The position numbers were made by a program, and so were the translations under genes. A DNA stretch of 64,000 bases from an uncultured Owenweeksia sp. (GTDB lineage Bacteria; Bacteroidota; Bacteroidia; Flavobacteriales; Schleiferiaceae): positions 62,001 through 126,000 of the forward strand of contig CAKZRR010000021.1 in the NCBI GenBank assembly GCA_937146805.1, read 5' to 3'. Under the pieces are notes generated by a model. It saw only the letters and a list, made by a program, of their open reading frames with translations, was not told the origin of the DNA and did no database searches. Shown here piece after piece: positions 1 through 10,592 of this stretch; the first letter of the stretch is position 1, and each line of letters begins with the position of its first letter.

Positions 1-1
1 C

Positions 2-436
2 GCTGGCCCCGAACGCTTGTACCCCGTAGGCAGGCTGGATAGAAAAACAACCGGAGTATTGCTATTCACTAATGATGGCGAAATGGCCACCAAGTTAATG
101 CACCCATCCAGCGGAGCGCGTAAAATTTACCAAGTTAGCCTTGATAAGCGTTTAACTGCGGCTGATTTTAGCAAAATTAAAGCAGGCTTAACCTTAGAAG
201 ATGGCCCCATTACGGTGGATGATATAGCTTATGTGGACGATAAATCAAAAAGCAATATTGGCCTCACAATTCATAGTGGCAGAAACCGAATTGTAAGACG
301 AATTTTTGAGAGCTTAGATTACGAGGTTACTAAACTAGATCGTGTGTTTTTTGCTGGGTTAACCAAGAAAAATTTAGAACGCGGCCGTTGGCGAAAACTA
401 GGCGAAAAAGAGGTTAATTTCCTTAAAATGATGTAA
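2..436 (+). CDS. Pseudouridine synthase, RsuA/RluB family (5' end outside window)
   Basis: Frame is open to the window edge (AGPERLYPVGRLDRKTTGVLLFTNDG); RLYPVGRLD catalytic motif and NRIVRRIFESLDYEVTKLDRV are typical of the family. The listed TTG at 17 is an internal Leu codon. Confidence 0.9.
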   Translation, partial: AGPERLYPVGRLDRKTTGVLLFTNDGEMATKLMHPSSGARKIYQVSLDKRLTAADFSKIKAGLTLEDGPITVDDIAYVDDKSKSNIGLTIHSGRNRIVRRIFESLDYEVTKLDRVFFAGLTKKNLERGRWRKLGEKEVNFLKMM

Positions 437-496
437 TTAAAAATATTAGTACTTTTGTAATACACACATTAATAAAATTCAATTAAAATTAATCAA

Positions 497-736
497 ATGG
501 CAAAAGCAAAAGTTACCCCAGGTGTTTTGATTGGTGCGCTACGCGAGAATCAAAACAACAACAAATCACTTAAGTCCTTATTTTCGAGTCAGTTTTTAGG
601 GAAAATGTCGATGGAAGAACTAGAAGGTTTAAATCTTAGTATTTCGAAAGAAATAGGTAAACGATCTCAAAAAGTAATTCAAGAAAAGATCGATTTTTTG
701 CAAAAACACGGCTATAAAATTAATGCCCCAAAATAG
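497..736 (+). CDS. Small conserved-looking hypothetical protein (79 aa)
   Basis: ATG start, good coding context, followed by a terminator hairpin. Confidence 0.7.
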   Translation: MAKAKVTPGVLIGALRENQNNNKSLKSLFSSQFLGKMSMEELEGLNLSISKEIGKRSQKVIQEKIDFLQKHGYKINAPK

Positions 737-760
737 GTTTTTACACCCTTAACAACTTCG

Positions 761-790
761 GCCTCTTCCTTTGGAAGGGGCTTTTTTTTT
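761..790 (+). terminator. Rho-independent terminator
   Basis: gcctcttcc-ttt-ggaaggggc hairpin followed by T9. Confidence 0.7.
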
Positions 791-851
791 GGAAAACATA
801 AACTTAACTTTCGCTCCTCGCGTTTAAACTAGGTAACGCGTTAAAAAAGCA

Positions 852-3326
852 ATGCTCAAAAAACTCTTTAAACTCACACTGTGGATATTCGGGACGCTGG
901 CTCTGCTATTTACGCTATTTACCGTGGTGGTATTTTGGAAAGAAGAGGAGATAAAAATAAAAGTAGTTGACCAAATTAATGAGCAGCTAGATGGCGAGAT
1001 TGATGTTCAAAATTTTGGTGTTTCACTTCAAAAATTCCCCAAAGCCGCTCTGCTTTTTGAAGAGGTTTATAGTGCCGGAAAAAATAGCAAAGAAGGAGAC
1101 ACTCTATTATACGCACAGGAACTATTTATTGAGTTTGATGTCTGGAATATCTTTCAGGACGAATTAGAAATAAAAAGTCTCAGTATTCACAATGGAGTCA
1201 TCCAAATTCTACGTCCTAAAAATGGAACACCTAACTACCTTATTTGGAAAGAAAAAAGTAGTAATGAAGAAAGTGCTTGGCACCTTGAAAAGCTTTCGCT
1301 CAAAAATGTTGATTTATACCAATGGGAAGAGCGTGTAAATCAGCATTTAAACTCTACCATTCACGAAGGAGAAATTTCAATTGACTATAAAGATGAACAC
1401 TTTGATATTACAGCGCAGCTAAATAGCTGGGTAAAAAACCTCACCGTTAACAATCAAAAATATTTAACAAATCAACCCTTAGAACTAACCGGAAATTTAA
1501 ATGGAAACACAAGTCATTTTGTATTACAAAATGGCAAAGCCACTAGCCATGGAATTGGGCTTTCATTTAGTTTTTCGCAAAACAAAAATCAGTTTAAACT
1601 TAATGCTCAACAAAAAGGAGCTGACTTAGCAGCTTGGCAGCATTTTGCAGAAAGCCAATTAATGCACAAACCTTATAATTTTAAGGTTGAAGGAAGTGGA
1701 AGTTTTGCGATAAATTATCAGTATCATCCTGATTTAGGACATCAAATAGAAGCCAAGGCAAGTAGTCAAAAGTCGGGCTTTAATGCTTTTGAAAAAGGAC
1801 ACTTAAGCGATCTAGCTTTTGAAGCCCACTATACCCTTAAGCATGGTTTGGATGAATTACATATTAAATCTTTGAACGGACAGGCCAGAACCGGCAAAGT
1901 ACAAGCCAGTGGATATATCAAAAACTTAAAGCGGCCACAAGTTTCGCTTCAACTAAGAAGCGAATTAGACTTGGCCGAACTACTGCTTTTTGTGCCTTTA
2001 GACACGCTCCATAAACCCATCGGAAAGACCACTTTAAACCTCCACTTTCAAAACAATTTTAAATCCTTTGACGCCATAAAACCCAGTGAATTTAAAAACG
2101 CCAAAGCCAGTGGTTCCTTTACGCTTAATGAAGCGGGCTTTTCGTTTAAAGGATCTAACAAACAAGTAAGTCATGTTAATGCCGAAATTCAGTTTTTAGG
2201 TAATGATTTACATATAAACAACCTGTTTTTTAGAACCGGACAAAGTGATGTATATCTAAACGGTCAAGTGCAAAATGTTTGGAACTACTTGTTTTTCGAA
2301 AATCAACAACTAAACATTGATGCCAATGTAAAATCGCAAGAAATTGTGATGGAAGATTTTTTAATGAAACAAGCTTCGAAAAGCGATACCCCCCCCCTTC
2401 ATTTTGTAAAGTCATTGCAGCTAAACCTAAACCTCGAAGCCTCTAAATTTAGATTTGAAAATTTTTATGCCGAGAATATTAAAGGGGAATTACAAGTTAA
2501 AAATCAAGTTTTTAAAGCCCGTAACCTCAGCCTACAGGCAGATGAAGGTAGCTTTGCTGGCCAGTTTAGTTTAAACACGCAAAACTCAAAAAAGTACCAA
2601 CTGCATGCCCGCCTAAACGCCAATCACTTTAACATTAACCAACTTTTTAAGAGTTTTAATGATTTTGGACAAGACGCCATTACCGCACAAAATATAAGCG
2701 GAACGGGCACCGCACAAGCCGTTTTAAATTGCCAATTAAACCCCGATTTAAGCATACGCATACCTTCCATTGACTTGCAATCTCAGCTTGAAATTAGCGA
2801 TGGCAAACTCCAAAACTACCAACCTTTAATGGCTCTTTCGGACTTTGCTTCCATCAGCGAATTGAAGGACGTGCAGTTTGAAACGATGAAAAACAATATC
2901 AGCATTAAAAATGAAACCGTTTTTATTCCCAGCATGCGTATTAATAGCAGCGTGATGGACATAGGCCTAGAAGGAATGCACAGTTTTAAAAACGAAATTA
3001 ATTACGATCTAGAGATTAAACTCTCGGATGTTCTGTTCGCTAAACGAAAGAAAAAGAAAACGAGCAGCGAATTTGACGAGCACCTAGTTGAAATAGCGCA
3101 CCAAGAATATCCAACAGTGCTTGTAAAAATGACGGGCACTGTTGACAAACCCCTCATTGAACTGAACAAAGTAAGTTTAAGCAGTACACTTAGCAACAGT
3201 TTGAAACAAGAAAAAAAGAATCTAAAAAATATATTCGGAAAAAACCCAAAAGAACCCAAAAAGCCCGCCAATGGGGGACTTCAGTTTGACTTGTTTGGCG
3301 AAGAAAACGATAGCATCAAAAAATAA
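852..3326 (+). CDS. AsmA-like protein (large periplasmic, N-terminal TM)
   Basis: N-terminal TM helix then long beta-rich AsmA/TamB-like sequence ending in the DVLFAKRKKKKTSSEFDEHL...VKMTGTVDKPLIELNK segment typical of AsmA C-termini. Confidence 0.8.
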   Translation: MLKKLFKLTLWIFGTLALLFTLFTVVVFWKEEEIKIKVVDQINEQLDGEIDVQNFGVSLQKFPKAALLFEEVYSAGKNSKEGDTLLYAQELFIEFDVWNIFQDELEIKSLSIHNGVIQILRPKNGTPNYLIWKEKSSNEESAWHLEKLSLKNVDLYQWEERVNQHLNSTIHEGEISIDYKDEHFDITAQLNSWVKNLTVNNQKYLTNQPLELTGNLNGNTSHFVLQNGKATSHGIGLSFSFSQNKNQFKLNAQQKGADLAAWQHFAESQLMHKPYNFKVEGSGSFAINYQYHPDLGHQIEAKASSQKSGFNAFEKGHLSDLAFEAHYTLKHGLDELHIKSLNGQARTGKVQASGYIKNLKRPQVSLQLRSELDLAELLLFVPLDTLHKPIGKTTLNLHFQNNFKSFDAIKPSEFKNAKASGSFTLNEAGFSFKGSNKQVSHVNAEIQFLGNDLHINNLFFRTGQSDVYLNGQVQNVWNYLFFENQQLNIDANVKSQEIVMEDFLMKQASKSDTPPLHFVKSLQLNLNLEASKFRFENFYAENIKGELQVKNQVFKARNLSLQADEGSFAGQFSLNTQNSKKYQLHARLNANHFNINQLFKSFNDFGQDAITAQNISGTGTAQAVLNCQLNPDLSIRIPSIDLQSQLEISDGKLQNYQPLMALSDFASISELKDVQFETMKNNISIKNETVFIPSMRINSSVMDIGLEGMHSFKNEINYDLEIKLSDVLFAKRKKKKTSSEFDEHLVEIAHQEYPTVLVKMTGTVDKPLIELNKVSLSSTLSNSLKQEKKNLKNIFGKNPKEPKKPANGGLQFDLFGEENDSIKK

Positions 3327-3369
3327 TGTTTAGGTAACAATAAGCCTAAATTTAGCAACACAAAAAAAC

Positions 3370-3377
3370 TACCTTTG
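3370..3377 (+). promoter_or_regulatory. Putative Bacteroidota -7 element TACCTTTG upstream of the nuclease gene
   Basis: Matches TAnnTTTG, 10 nt before the ATG. Confidence 0.5.
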
Positions 3378-3387
3378 CCGAAATTTA

Positions 3388-4677
3388 ATGCAGGTAGATA
3401 TGCGTCATTTTATTGCTCTAATTTTATTGCTAATCAATGCTTTAGCAATAGCTCAAACAGCCAACATTAGAGTAATGTCGTACAATTTAATGTACTACCG
3501 CACCTCCAGTGCGCCATGCAGCCACAATCAGTCGGCTATACAAAGAGATAATGCCCTTAAAGACATTATCGCGTATGTAAACCCCACCGTGTTATCCGTT
3601 AACGAAATTGGCACTAGCCCCTCCACCGCAAGTTTTGTTTTAAACAATGTAATTAATACCAATGGGCAAAGTAATTACGCCAAAGCGCTAAGCACTGGCA
3701 ATGGCAGCAGTCTTGGTAATGCATTGTTTTTTGATACCACCAAAGTGGCTCTTCACAGCCAGGCAATTTTAGAAAAAGATGCTCAAAACAATAACATTGT
3801 TAGAGTTATTGATTTATACCGCTTGTATTACAAAGATCCCAAGCTAAAATTAGGAGCTGACACCTTGTATTTCACGGTAGCTTCGGCTCACCTAAAAGCG
3901 GGCAATAGCAGCGCCAATCGTAATGATAGAGATCACGCCACTAAAGCTCTAATGAATCACTTACGTGATAATGTAGCGGATGAAAATGTAATTATGTGTG
4001 GTGACTTTAACATTTACAATGCCAGCGAAGCCGCCTTTCAAAACTTAGTAAATTATGGTACCAGCAGCGAACGATTTAATGACCCAATAAACCAAATGGG
4101 TTCTTGGAATAACAATGCCAACTATGCCGCAATTCACACCCAAAGCACCCATGCCAGCTCATCCGGCTGTCATAGTGGTGGCGGACTTGACGATCGTTTT
4201 GATTTTATATTGGCCTCCAACGCTATTATGGGCAATACCCATGGTATTAAATATAAATTAAATAGCTACGCTACGGTAGGCAACGATGGCAATCACTTTA
4301 ATCAGAGTATTAACTCGGGCACCAACCTGTCTGCTCCGCAAGCTATTATTAACGATTTATATGATTTTAGTGACCACCTACCCGTAATACTAGAATTGGA
4401 AATACGCCTATCAGACATTGGACAAAATGAACTTTGGCCTACTGAAAAACTCATGGTAGGCAATCCATTTAAAAACGAATTAAACATTAGCAATAAAAGT
4501 GGCGAGCGCTTTCAAGTTTCTCTTTTTACCTTTACGGGGAAACAACTTAACGCACTGACCGTACTACCTAATAGTGAGCAACAATTGCCATTGGAGTTTT
4601 TACCGAAAGGCACTTATTTATTAATTAGCCAAGATGACCACGGGCAGCAATACCGCCAAAAACTAATTAAGCAGTGA
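3388..4677 (+). CDS. Endonuclease/exonuclease/phosphatase-family secreted protein with T9SS type A sorting domain
   Basis: Signal peptide; VMSYNLMYY, MCGDFNIYNASE and SDHLPVILELE motifs of the EEP fold; C-terminal T9SS domain ending LPKGTYLLISQDDHGQQYRQKLIKQ. Confidence 0.85.
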   Translation: MQVDMRHFIALILLLINALAIAQTANIRVMSYNLMYYRTSSAPCSHNQSAIQRDNALKDIIAYVNPTVLSVNEIGTSPSTASFVLNNVINTNGQSNYAKALSTGNGSSLGNALFFDTTKVALHSQAILEKDAQNNNIVRVIDLYRLYYKDPKLKLGADTLYFTVASAHLKAGNSSANRNDRDHATKALMNHLRDNVADENVIMCGDFNIYNASEAAFQNLVNYGTSSERFNDPINQMGSWNNNANYAAIHTQSTHASSSGCHSGGGLDDRFDFILASNAIMGNTHGIKYKLNSYATVGNDGNHFNQSINSGTNLSAPQAIINDLYDFSDHLPVILELEIRLSDIGQNELWPTEKLMVGNPFKNELNISNKSGERFQVSLFTFTGKQLNALTVLPNSEQQLPLEFLPKGTYLLISQDDHGQQYRQKLIKQ

Positions 4678-6836
4678 AAAATCTAATTCTACTTTTCGCC
4701 TTTATCTTATGCTTTTTGCAAAGTGGGCGCGGCCAAGAAAGCTTTCAAGAAAAAGTAACCAGCTCAAGCAATGTACGTTTAAACGTAACCAACTACGGCA
4801 CTTTTGGCAATGCCTTTAGAGGCTACCGCGATGGATCTGGCAACCCCTCTTGCGAGTACCCTGCTGGATCGGGAATTGAAAACCTATTTGAAGGAGGTAT
4901 TTGGATTGGTGGTAAAAACGGAGGCTCTGTTCAAGTTTCCACTTCTGCTTACGATGCTACCCGTGGCTATTCGCCCGGAAGCGCTGGTTTTGAGATGACT
5001 GCCGCGGTGGGTGCGCAACTTAAAGAACTAAGCAGCCTATTTGATAGTAAGTTTTTCGATCCAACGGCCGTTTCACATCAAGATTACATAGCCGAGTTTA
5101 CAGATAAAAATGTTACCGTACCGGGCACCAATATTCAAATTACGGGGCATACCAACCCTATGCAGCTTAAGGTAAAAATGAGCACCTATAATTGGAACTA
5201 CACCTTTAGCGATTTTATGGTAATTGTTAATCTTACCATTACCAACGATGGCCCCAATACTTTTGATGATGTGTACGTGGGCTTGTGGAGCAACACCGTA
5301 GTGAGAAACATTAACATTACGCCTCCAGGATCTGGTGGTGCTAACTTTTACAACAAAGGTGCCAACGGTTATATGGACTCCTTAAACCTAGCTTATTGCT
5401 TTGATGCTGTTGGTGATTTAGGTTTTACCGAAAGCTATGTAGCGCAAAAATTTTTAGGAGCCGAAGACAAAAATGGCTTTCACTACCCCCAGTTAGACTC
5501 CACCTTTAATAAGGCCACCAACAGTTGGATTGCCGAAGATTTTAAAGTGAACTATAATGCCTGGGAGTTTAATAGCGGTTCTAACCCAGTTTTCTTTTTC
5601 CCTACCAATGAACAATCACGTTATAGTAAAATGGCCAATGGCCTTAATCAAAACCCTTGTTGGCACGATCCTACTGGGCCAGCTTGCGCTTCCGGTCGCG
5701 ATTTTCAGGCAGAGCTCAATCTTATAGGTAATAGATCCGATCTTGTTTCGGCCGGCCCGTTTCCTTCATTAGGGCCTGGTGAAGAAATCACCATAGCCTT
5801 TGCCTACATTATGGCTAAAAAGTTTGATGATGGCAACGCAAATATTGCCAACACCCTAGAGCAGCGTAAAAATTTATTGGAAAATGCTACCTGGGCCCAA
5901 CAGGCGTATAATGGTGAAGATCAAAATTTTAACGGTGTATTAGATACCAACGAAGATATTAATGGCGATGGCTTACTTACCCGCTATGTTTTACCAAGCC
6001 CGCCTAGTATTCCGCGAACGCGCGTAGTGCCTACGCACAATAAAATTGATGTGTATTGGTCTGATAATTCTAAAAATTCGATAGACCCTATTAGCAACCA
6101 AAAAGATTTTGAAGGCTACCGCGTGTACCTTTCCAAATTGGGTTTTGATGTAAATGGCGTACAAAATCTATCGCGTGATTTTAAGCTTGCGGCTGAATAT
6201 GACATCCCCGGAAACGGGCTATTTAAAGAAATAGGTTTTGAAAGCATAGCGCTTGATACTGCGGTATATTTTAAAGGCGATACCGTAGCCTACAATTATA
6301 AGTACACAGTAAATGATTTACCCGATGGCTGGCAATATGCCGTGGCTGTAACGGCCTTTGACCGTGGAAATCCTGAATCCAATTTAGAGTCGCTTGAATC
6401 TAGCTTTTTGGCTAACAACTACCGTGCATTTACAGGCACTACGCCTAACGCAAATATTAAGAGCGATGCACCTTATGCTTTTCCAAACCCGTATTACTAT
6501 GGTGCTGCCTGGGAGGGCAAATCTAACTTCCAGGAAGAGAGCCGCAAAATAATTTTTGCCAACCTACCCGCCCGTTGCAAAATACGGGTGTACACCGTGG
6601 CCGGAGATTTTATTGATGAAATACATCACGATGAAAATTACAACGGAAACGATATAAGGTGGTTTCAAACCTTTGCTTCTGAAAACCCAGACGAAAACGT
6701 GTTTAGCGGTGGCCAGCATGCCTGGGATTTACTATCGTTGGATAGTCAAATTATTAGCCGCGGCTTGTATATTTTTTCGGTAGAAGATTTAGACTCTGGC
6801 GAAGAGCAAACAGGAAAATTTGTAATAATTAAATAA
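4674..6836 (+). CDS. Large secreted protein with T9SS type A sorting domain
   Basis: GTG start overlapping the previous stop (gtga); signal peptide; C-terminus SRGLYIFSVEDLDSGEEQTGKFVIIK. Confidence 0.8.
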   Translation: MKNLILLFAFILCFLQSGRGQESFQEKVTSSSNVRLNVTNYGTFGNAFRGYRDGSGNPSCEYPAGSGIENLFEGGIWIGGKNGGSVQVSTSAYDATRGYSPGSAGFEMTAAVGAQLKELSSLFDSKFFDPTAVSHQDYIAEFTDKNVTVPGTNIQITGHTNPMQLKVKMSTYNWNYTFSDFMVIVNLTITNDGPNTFDDVYVGLWSNTVVRNINITPPGSGGANFYNKGANGYMDSLNLAYCFDAVGDLGFTESYVAQKFLGAEDKNGFHYPQLDSTFNKATNSWIAEDFKVNYNAWEFNSGSNPVFFFPTNEQSRYSKMANGLNQNPCWHDPTGPACASGRDFQAELNLIGNRSDLVSAGPFPSLGPGEEITIAFAYIMAKKFDDGNANIANTLEQRKNLLENATWAQQAYNGEDQNFNGVLDTNEDINGDGLLTRYVLPSPPSIPRTRVVPTHNKIDVYWSDNSKNSIDPISNQKDFEGYRVYLSKLGFDVNGVQNLSRDFKLAAEYDIPGNGLFKEIGFESIALDTAVYFKGDTVAYNYKYTVNDLPDGWQYAVAVTAFDRGNPESNLESLESSFLANNYRAFTGTTPNANIKSDAPYAFPNPYYYGAAWEGKSNFQEESRKIIFANLPARCKIRVYTVAGDFIDEIHHDENYNGNDIRWFQTFASENPDENVFSGGQHAWDLLSLDSQIISRGLYIFSVEDLDSGEEQTGKFVIIK

Positions 6837-6858
6837 GTAAAACTAAGTACTTTAAATC

Positions 6859-9084
6859 ATGAAAAAGTTATTTTTCACCCTAGTAGCCAGCTTTTTAATG
6901 GCCGGCATGTATGCTCAAACGTATGTGAGCATTACCGATATTAATCAGCCTAAAAATTTAACCAACTGTAACGATACTTCATTGTATTATGGAGATACTA
7001 TTAGAACCATTGGTATTGTAACCGTTGATGGTGGTTTAAGTGAGGTATCTTCTAGCTCGGTGCAAGGCGGCTACCGTCCTTTCTTTTTTATTGTAGATAC
7101 CGCCAACGGAGGAACCAACGCCCCCTATGCTAGTTTAGAAGTGCAAGGTATTTACCGTAACTCACAAAATGCTTTTCAAGCCAATACCTTAGCCACTACC
7201 TTGTTAGCAGGAGATGTAGTTGAGATTACTGGCTATTTAAATGCCTACCACAATGGTTTACAACTAAATACGCTTGACGCGAATAGCATTACCATTCTAT
7301 CATCCAGCGCTGTGCCAACACCAGTAATAGTGCCTGTTGCCGATTTAAACGACCCCAACAGAATTAATAAGGTAACTACAGGCGAAAAATGGGAAGGCTC
7401 ATTTGTTACTCTTCAAAATGTAACGGTTTCAGAGGTAGTACCTTTTAGCAACGGCCGTATTAGTTTTAATGTGGTTGATGGTAGCGGGAACAAAGTAAAT
7501 GTGAGTGATCGATTTTTGGCACAAAAATCGGCATCGCATCAAACAGTAAACCCAAACACACCAAGCACTTCAGGTACAGGCTCATTTGTATCTCCGGTAC
7601 CAGGTACTTTCTACACTACACTTAGTGGTATTATTCGTCATGATGGAAATGGCTGTACAGGTGGTGCCGGAACCAACCGTGGTTATGAGATAAACCCATT
7701 TGATAGCACCCACTATAACATTGGCTATGCACCTCCTTATATTGAAAGTGTAGAGCGTGACCCGTTGGTACCAAACGCCAATCAAGATGTAGAAATTACG
7801 GCTAAAATAACCGATTACGATGGCACTGTTGATAGCGTAATTATTGCTTGGAGCACTAACAAAACAGCCGCTCCATCTAGCTATACTAAAACCAACATGG
7901 CTTTGGCTATTGGTTCTACCGATGAGTACGAATACATCATTCCAAAGCAAGCTATTGGTACTGAAATTCGCTATTACATTTATGCCGAAGACAATGATGC
8001 GAACCCATCTTATTACCCAAATACACCAGTTGGTCAAACAGAACCAAATATTCAATTTTACACCATCCGTGCCAACGGATTAACTATTCAAGATATACAG
8101 TACACTTTAGATCCTAGCGGTGATTCGCCTTACCGAGGCGAAACCGTAACTATTAGTGGTGTGGCAACGGCTTCGCAGTTTGATTACGACTTAGGTTACG
8201 TGTACATTCAGCAACCAGGCGAAACTGAATTTGCCGGTATTTCACTTATTGGGTCATTTGATTTAGGAAGCGTTTACCGCAACGAGTGGATTGAGGTTAC
8301 TGGGGATATTGTAGAAAACTTTGGATTTACACAAATGATTGTTTCTAAGGTGGTGCATTTAGGTCAAACCGACACTATCCAGCCAGTTGCTGTTAATCCT
8401 AGTGATAGTGCATCTCAGGCCAATGGTGGTTGGGAAAAATACGAAAGTATGTTGGTGAAATATGAAAACCCCACCACTGGTAATAAGCTATATATTACTG
8501 ATGACAATGCAGGTTTTGGGGACTACCGAGTTGGCATAGACCCTACCTTATCATACAACCAATCAGGTTTAGTTTTGGCGGGTCGTCAGGGTTCAAACGC
8601 GGCCTCTTCACTTTGGACGCAATTGGTTACCGACACCTTGTATCAAAATACCGATGGCGCCATGTTTTTGCAAGCCGTTACTACAAGTGATACCATGACC
8701 ATGGATGCCGTTATAGGTTTACTTTATTATGGATTTAGTGCCTACCGTGTTTTGCCCCGTGCCAACGATGATATTATTGGTTTAAATGCTACTCTAAGTC
8801 CTATTGGTACCCGCCCCAATAATGTTAGCTTAAGCGAAGTATTTAATATAGACTTTACTATTTATCCAAATCCGGCCAACGAAAATATTACCGTAGAAGC
8901 CAACCACAGCGAAGGTTTTGAAGTAGCTATTTATAACTTAAGTGGAGTACAAGTTGGAAACCACATTTCTAATGGAAGCAAAGCTCAGTTTAACGTAAGC
9001 AACTTAGCAGCTGGAGCTTATGTATTGAAACTAGTAAGCAGCGGTGCCACTTTAAGCACTGGTAAATTGCTAATCAGTAAATAA
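6859..9084 (+). CDS. Secreted protein with OB-fold/DUF5689-like segments and T9SS type A sorting domain
   Basis: Signal peptide; OB-like repeats (GDTIRTIGIVTVDGG..., GETVTISGVATASQF...); C-terminal IYPNPANENITVE...LAAGAYVLKLVSSGATLSTGKLLISK. Confidence 0.75.
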   Translation: MKKLFFTLVASFLMAGMYAQTYVSITDINQPKNLTNCNDTSLYYGDTIRTIGIVTVDGGLSEVSSSSVQGGYRPFFFIVDTANGGTNAPYASLEVQGIYRNSQNAFQANTLATTLLAGDVVEITGYLNAYHNGLQLNTLDANSITILSSSAVPTPVIVPVADLNDPNRINKVTTGEKWEGSFVTLQNVTVSEVVPFSNGRISFNVVDGSGNKVNVSDRFLAQKSASHQTVNPNTPSTSGTGSFVSPVPGTFYTTLSGIIRHDGNGCTGGAGTNRGYEINPFDSTHYNIGYAPPYIESVERDPLVPNANQDVEITAKITDYDGTVDSVIIAWSTNKTAAPSSYTKTNMALAIGSTDEYEYIIPKQAIGTEIRYYIYAEDNDANPSYYPNTPVGQTEPNIQFYTIRANGLTIQDIQYTLDPSGDSPYRGETVTISGVATASQFDYDLGYVYIQQPGETEFAGISLIGSFDLGSVYRNEWIEVTGDIVENFGFTQMIVSKVVHLGQTDTIQPVAVNPSDSASQANGGWEKYESMLVKYENPTTGNKLYITDDNAGFGDYRVGIDPTLSYNQSGLVLAGRQGSNAASSLWTQLVTDTLYQNTDGAMFLQAVTTSDTMTMDAVIGLLYYGFSAYRVLPRANDDIIGLNATLSPIGTRPNNVSLSEVFNIDFTIYPNPANENITVEANHSEGFEVAIYNLSGVQVGNHISNGSKAQFNVSNLAAGAYVLKLVSSGATLSTGKLLISK

Positions 9085-9088
9085 TAAT

Positions 9089-9121
9089 AAAAGCGGCAGC
9101 CTAATTGGGTTGCCGCTTTTT
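9089..9121 (+). terminator. Rho-independent terminator
   Basis: aaaagcggcagcc-taatt-gggttgccgctttt stem followed by T-rich tract. Confidence 0.75.
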
Positions 9122-9136
9122 AATTAAAAACAGCTT

Positions 9137-10592
9137 GGTTTTGCGCGGTACATTTTTATCCAAATTTTCACTTTTCCCCATCCTACTGGTCTTGGTTGCC
9201 CTAAGCTCTTGCGATAAAGGCAGCGCCAACAGTAACCTAGCGCCCAACACCCACATGGCGTATGAGGCTATTAACCTTAGCGGGGATTTAAGGCTTAACT
9301 CAAAAGTGACCTTAAGCTGGTATGGTACCGATAAAGACGGTTATGTATCAGGTTATGAAATTTCTTTTGATGGAAATACTTGGTTTAAAACCGCCACTCA
9401 AGATTCTACCTTTATTTTTGGCTTACAAGCTGGACAAGACACAGCCGATATCGACTTTTTTGTACGCTCTATTGACGAGAAAAACGTGGTTGACCCCACT
9501 CCTGCCTATCTTAAAATACCTTTAAAAAACACCCCTCCCCAAGCTAGTTTTACAGCCGATAGATGCTCAAAAGACACTGCCTTTGTAGCCAGCACATTCT
9601 TCTGGTCTTCATCTGATCCTGATGGAGATGAAACCATAAAGCAAGCCTTTATAAAAATTAACACAGGCGATTGGGTAGAGGTAAACAAAAATCAAAGTCT
9701 TGTTTCCTTTTTGGTAGATTCGGCAGTAGCCAATGGCAATGCGCAAAGCGAAATTTATTACGCCACCAATACCGATCCCGAAGCCAATATGGTAAACGGG
9801 ATGCTGGTTGATGGCCTCAACCAAGTATTTTTAAAAGTGATAGATATTGCTGGTGCCGAAAGCATGGTAGATAGCTCCAATGTATTTTACCTCAAAAACA
9901 AAAACCCATTAAGTACCACGCTTTGGATTTCTGGCCATGTGGCAAGCGTTGCCCAACAATACAAAGGCTTTTTAGATGCTGCTCAAGTATCCTACGACTT
10001 TTTAAATTACGGTGCCGATCAAGGTGCGCGCCAACCCGTTTATTGGAACCCTACGGTATCGCTGGTGTTAAACCGTTATGATAATGTTTTTATCAATGCG
10101 CCCAATACGCAGTTCCCAAATGTGGCTACAGGCGGTACGGCTACCTTGCTTAATTACTTGGCGCCCTTAATTCAAGATTTTTCAAAAGCGGGCAAGCCTA
10201 GTTTTATAAGTACCGCTTTAGCTAAAAACGAAGATTTTGAAGGCATTGCAGGCCCATTCCCCATTGAGGGGGTAACCCAATCAAAAGGGCAAGTACGCAT
10301 TTACCCCGATAGCAGCATTTATGCTATTGATAACACCTTGCCCAATCTAAAAGCCAATAGCATTATTTCGGGAGTAACTACGCTGCTTCCGTCTAACGAT
10401 GCCGAGCTGTATTATAGAGGTAGTATTACACCTTTACAGGGATGGGCTGGAGATAATGTTTTGGCTACAGCCCGAAGAAAAGATGGAAAATTAACCCAAG
10501 TTTTCTTTGGTATTGAACTGCACAATTACAGCAGTAACCCTAATTCGGTAGAGAACTTAATCGCACATATTTTCGACAATGAATTTAAGTAA
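9137..10592 (+). CDS. Lipoprotein with Ig/FN3-like domain (start re-called downstream of the terminator; exact start uncertain)
   Basis: ORF is open from 9105, but that start lies inside the terminator; lipobox LLVLVALSSCDKG; KVTLSWYGTDKDGYVSGYEISFDG. Confidence 0.65.

Noticed and set aside
7582-8055. 157-aa minus-strand ORF inside the T9SS gene at 6859-9084
   Set aside because: Fully antisense to a well-supported coding region; composition looks like a shadow ORF.
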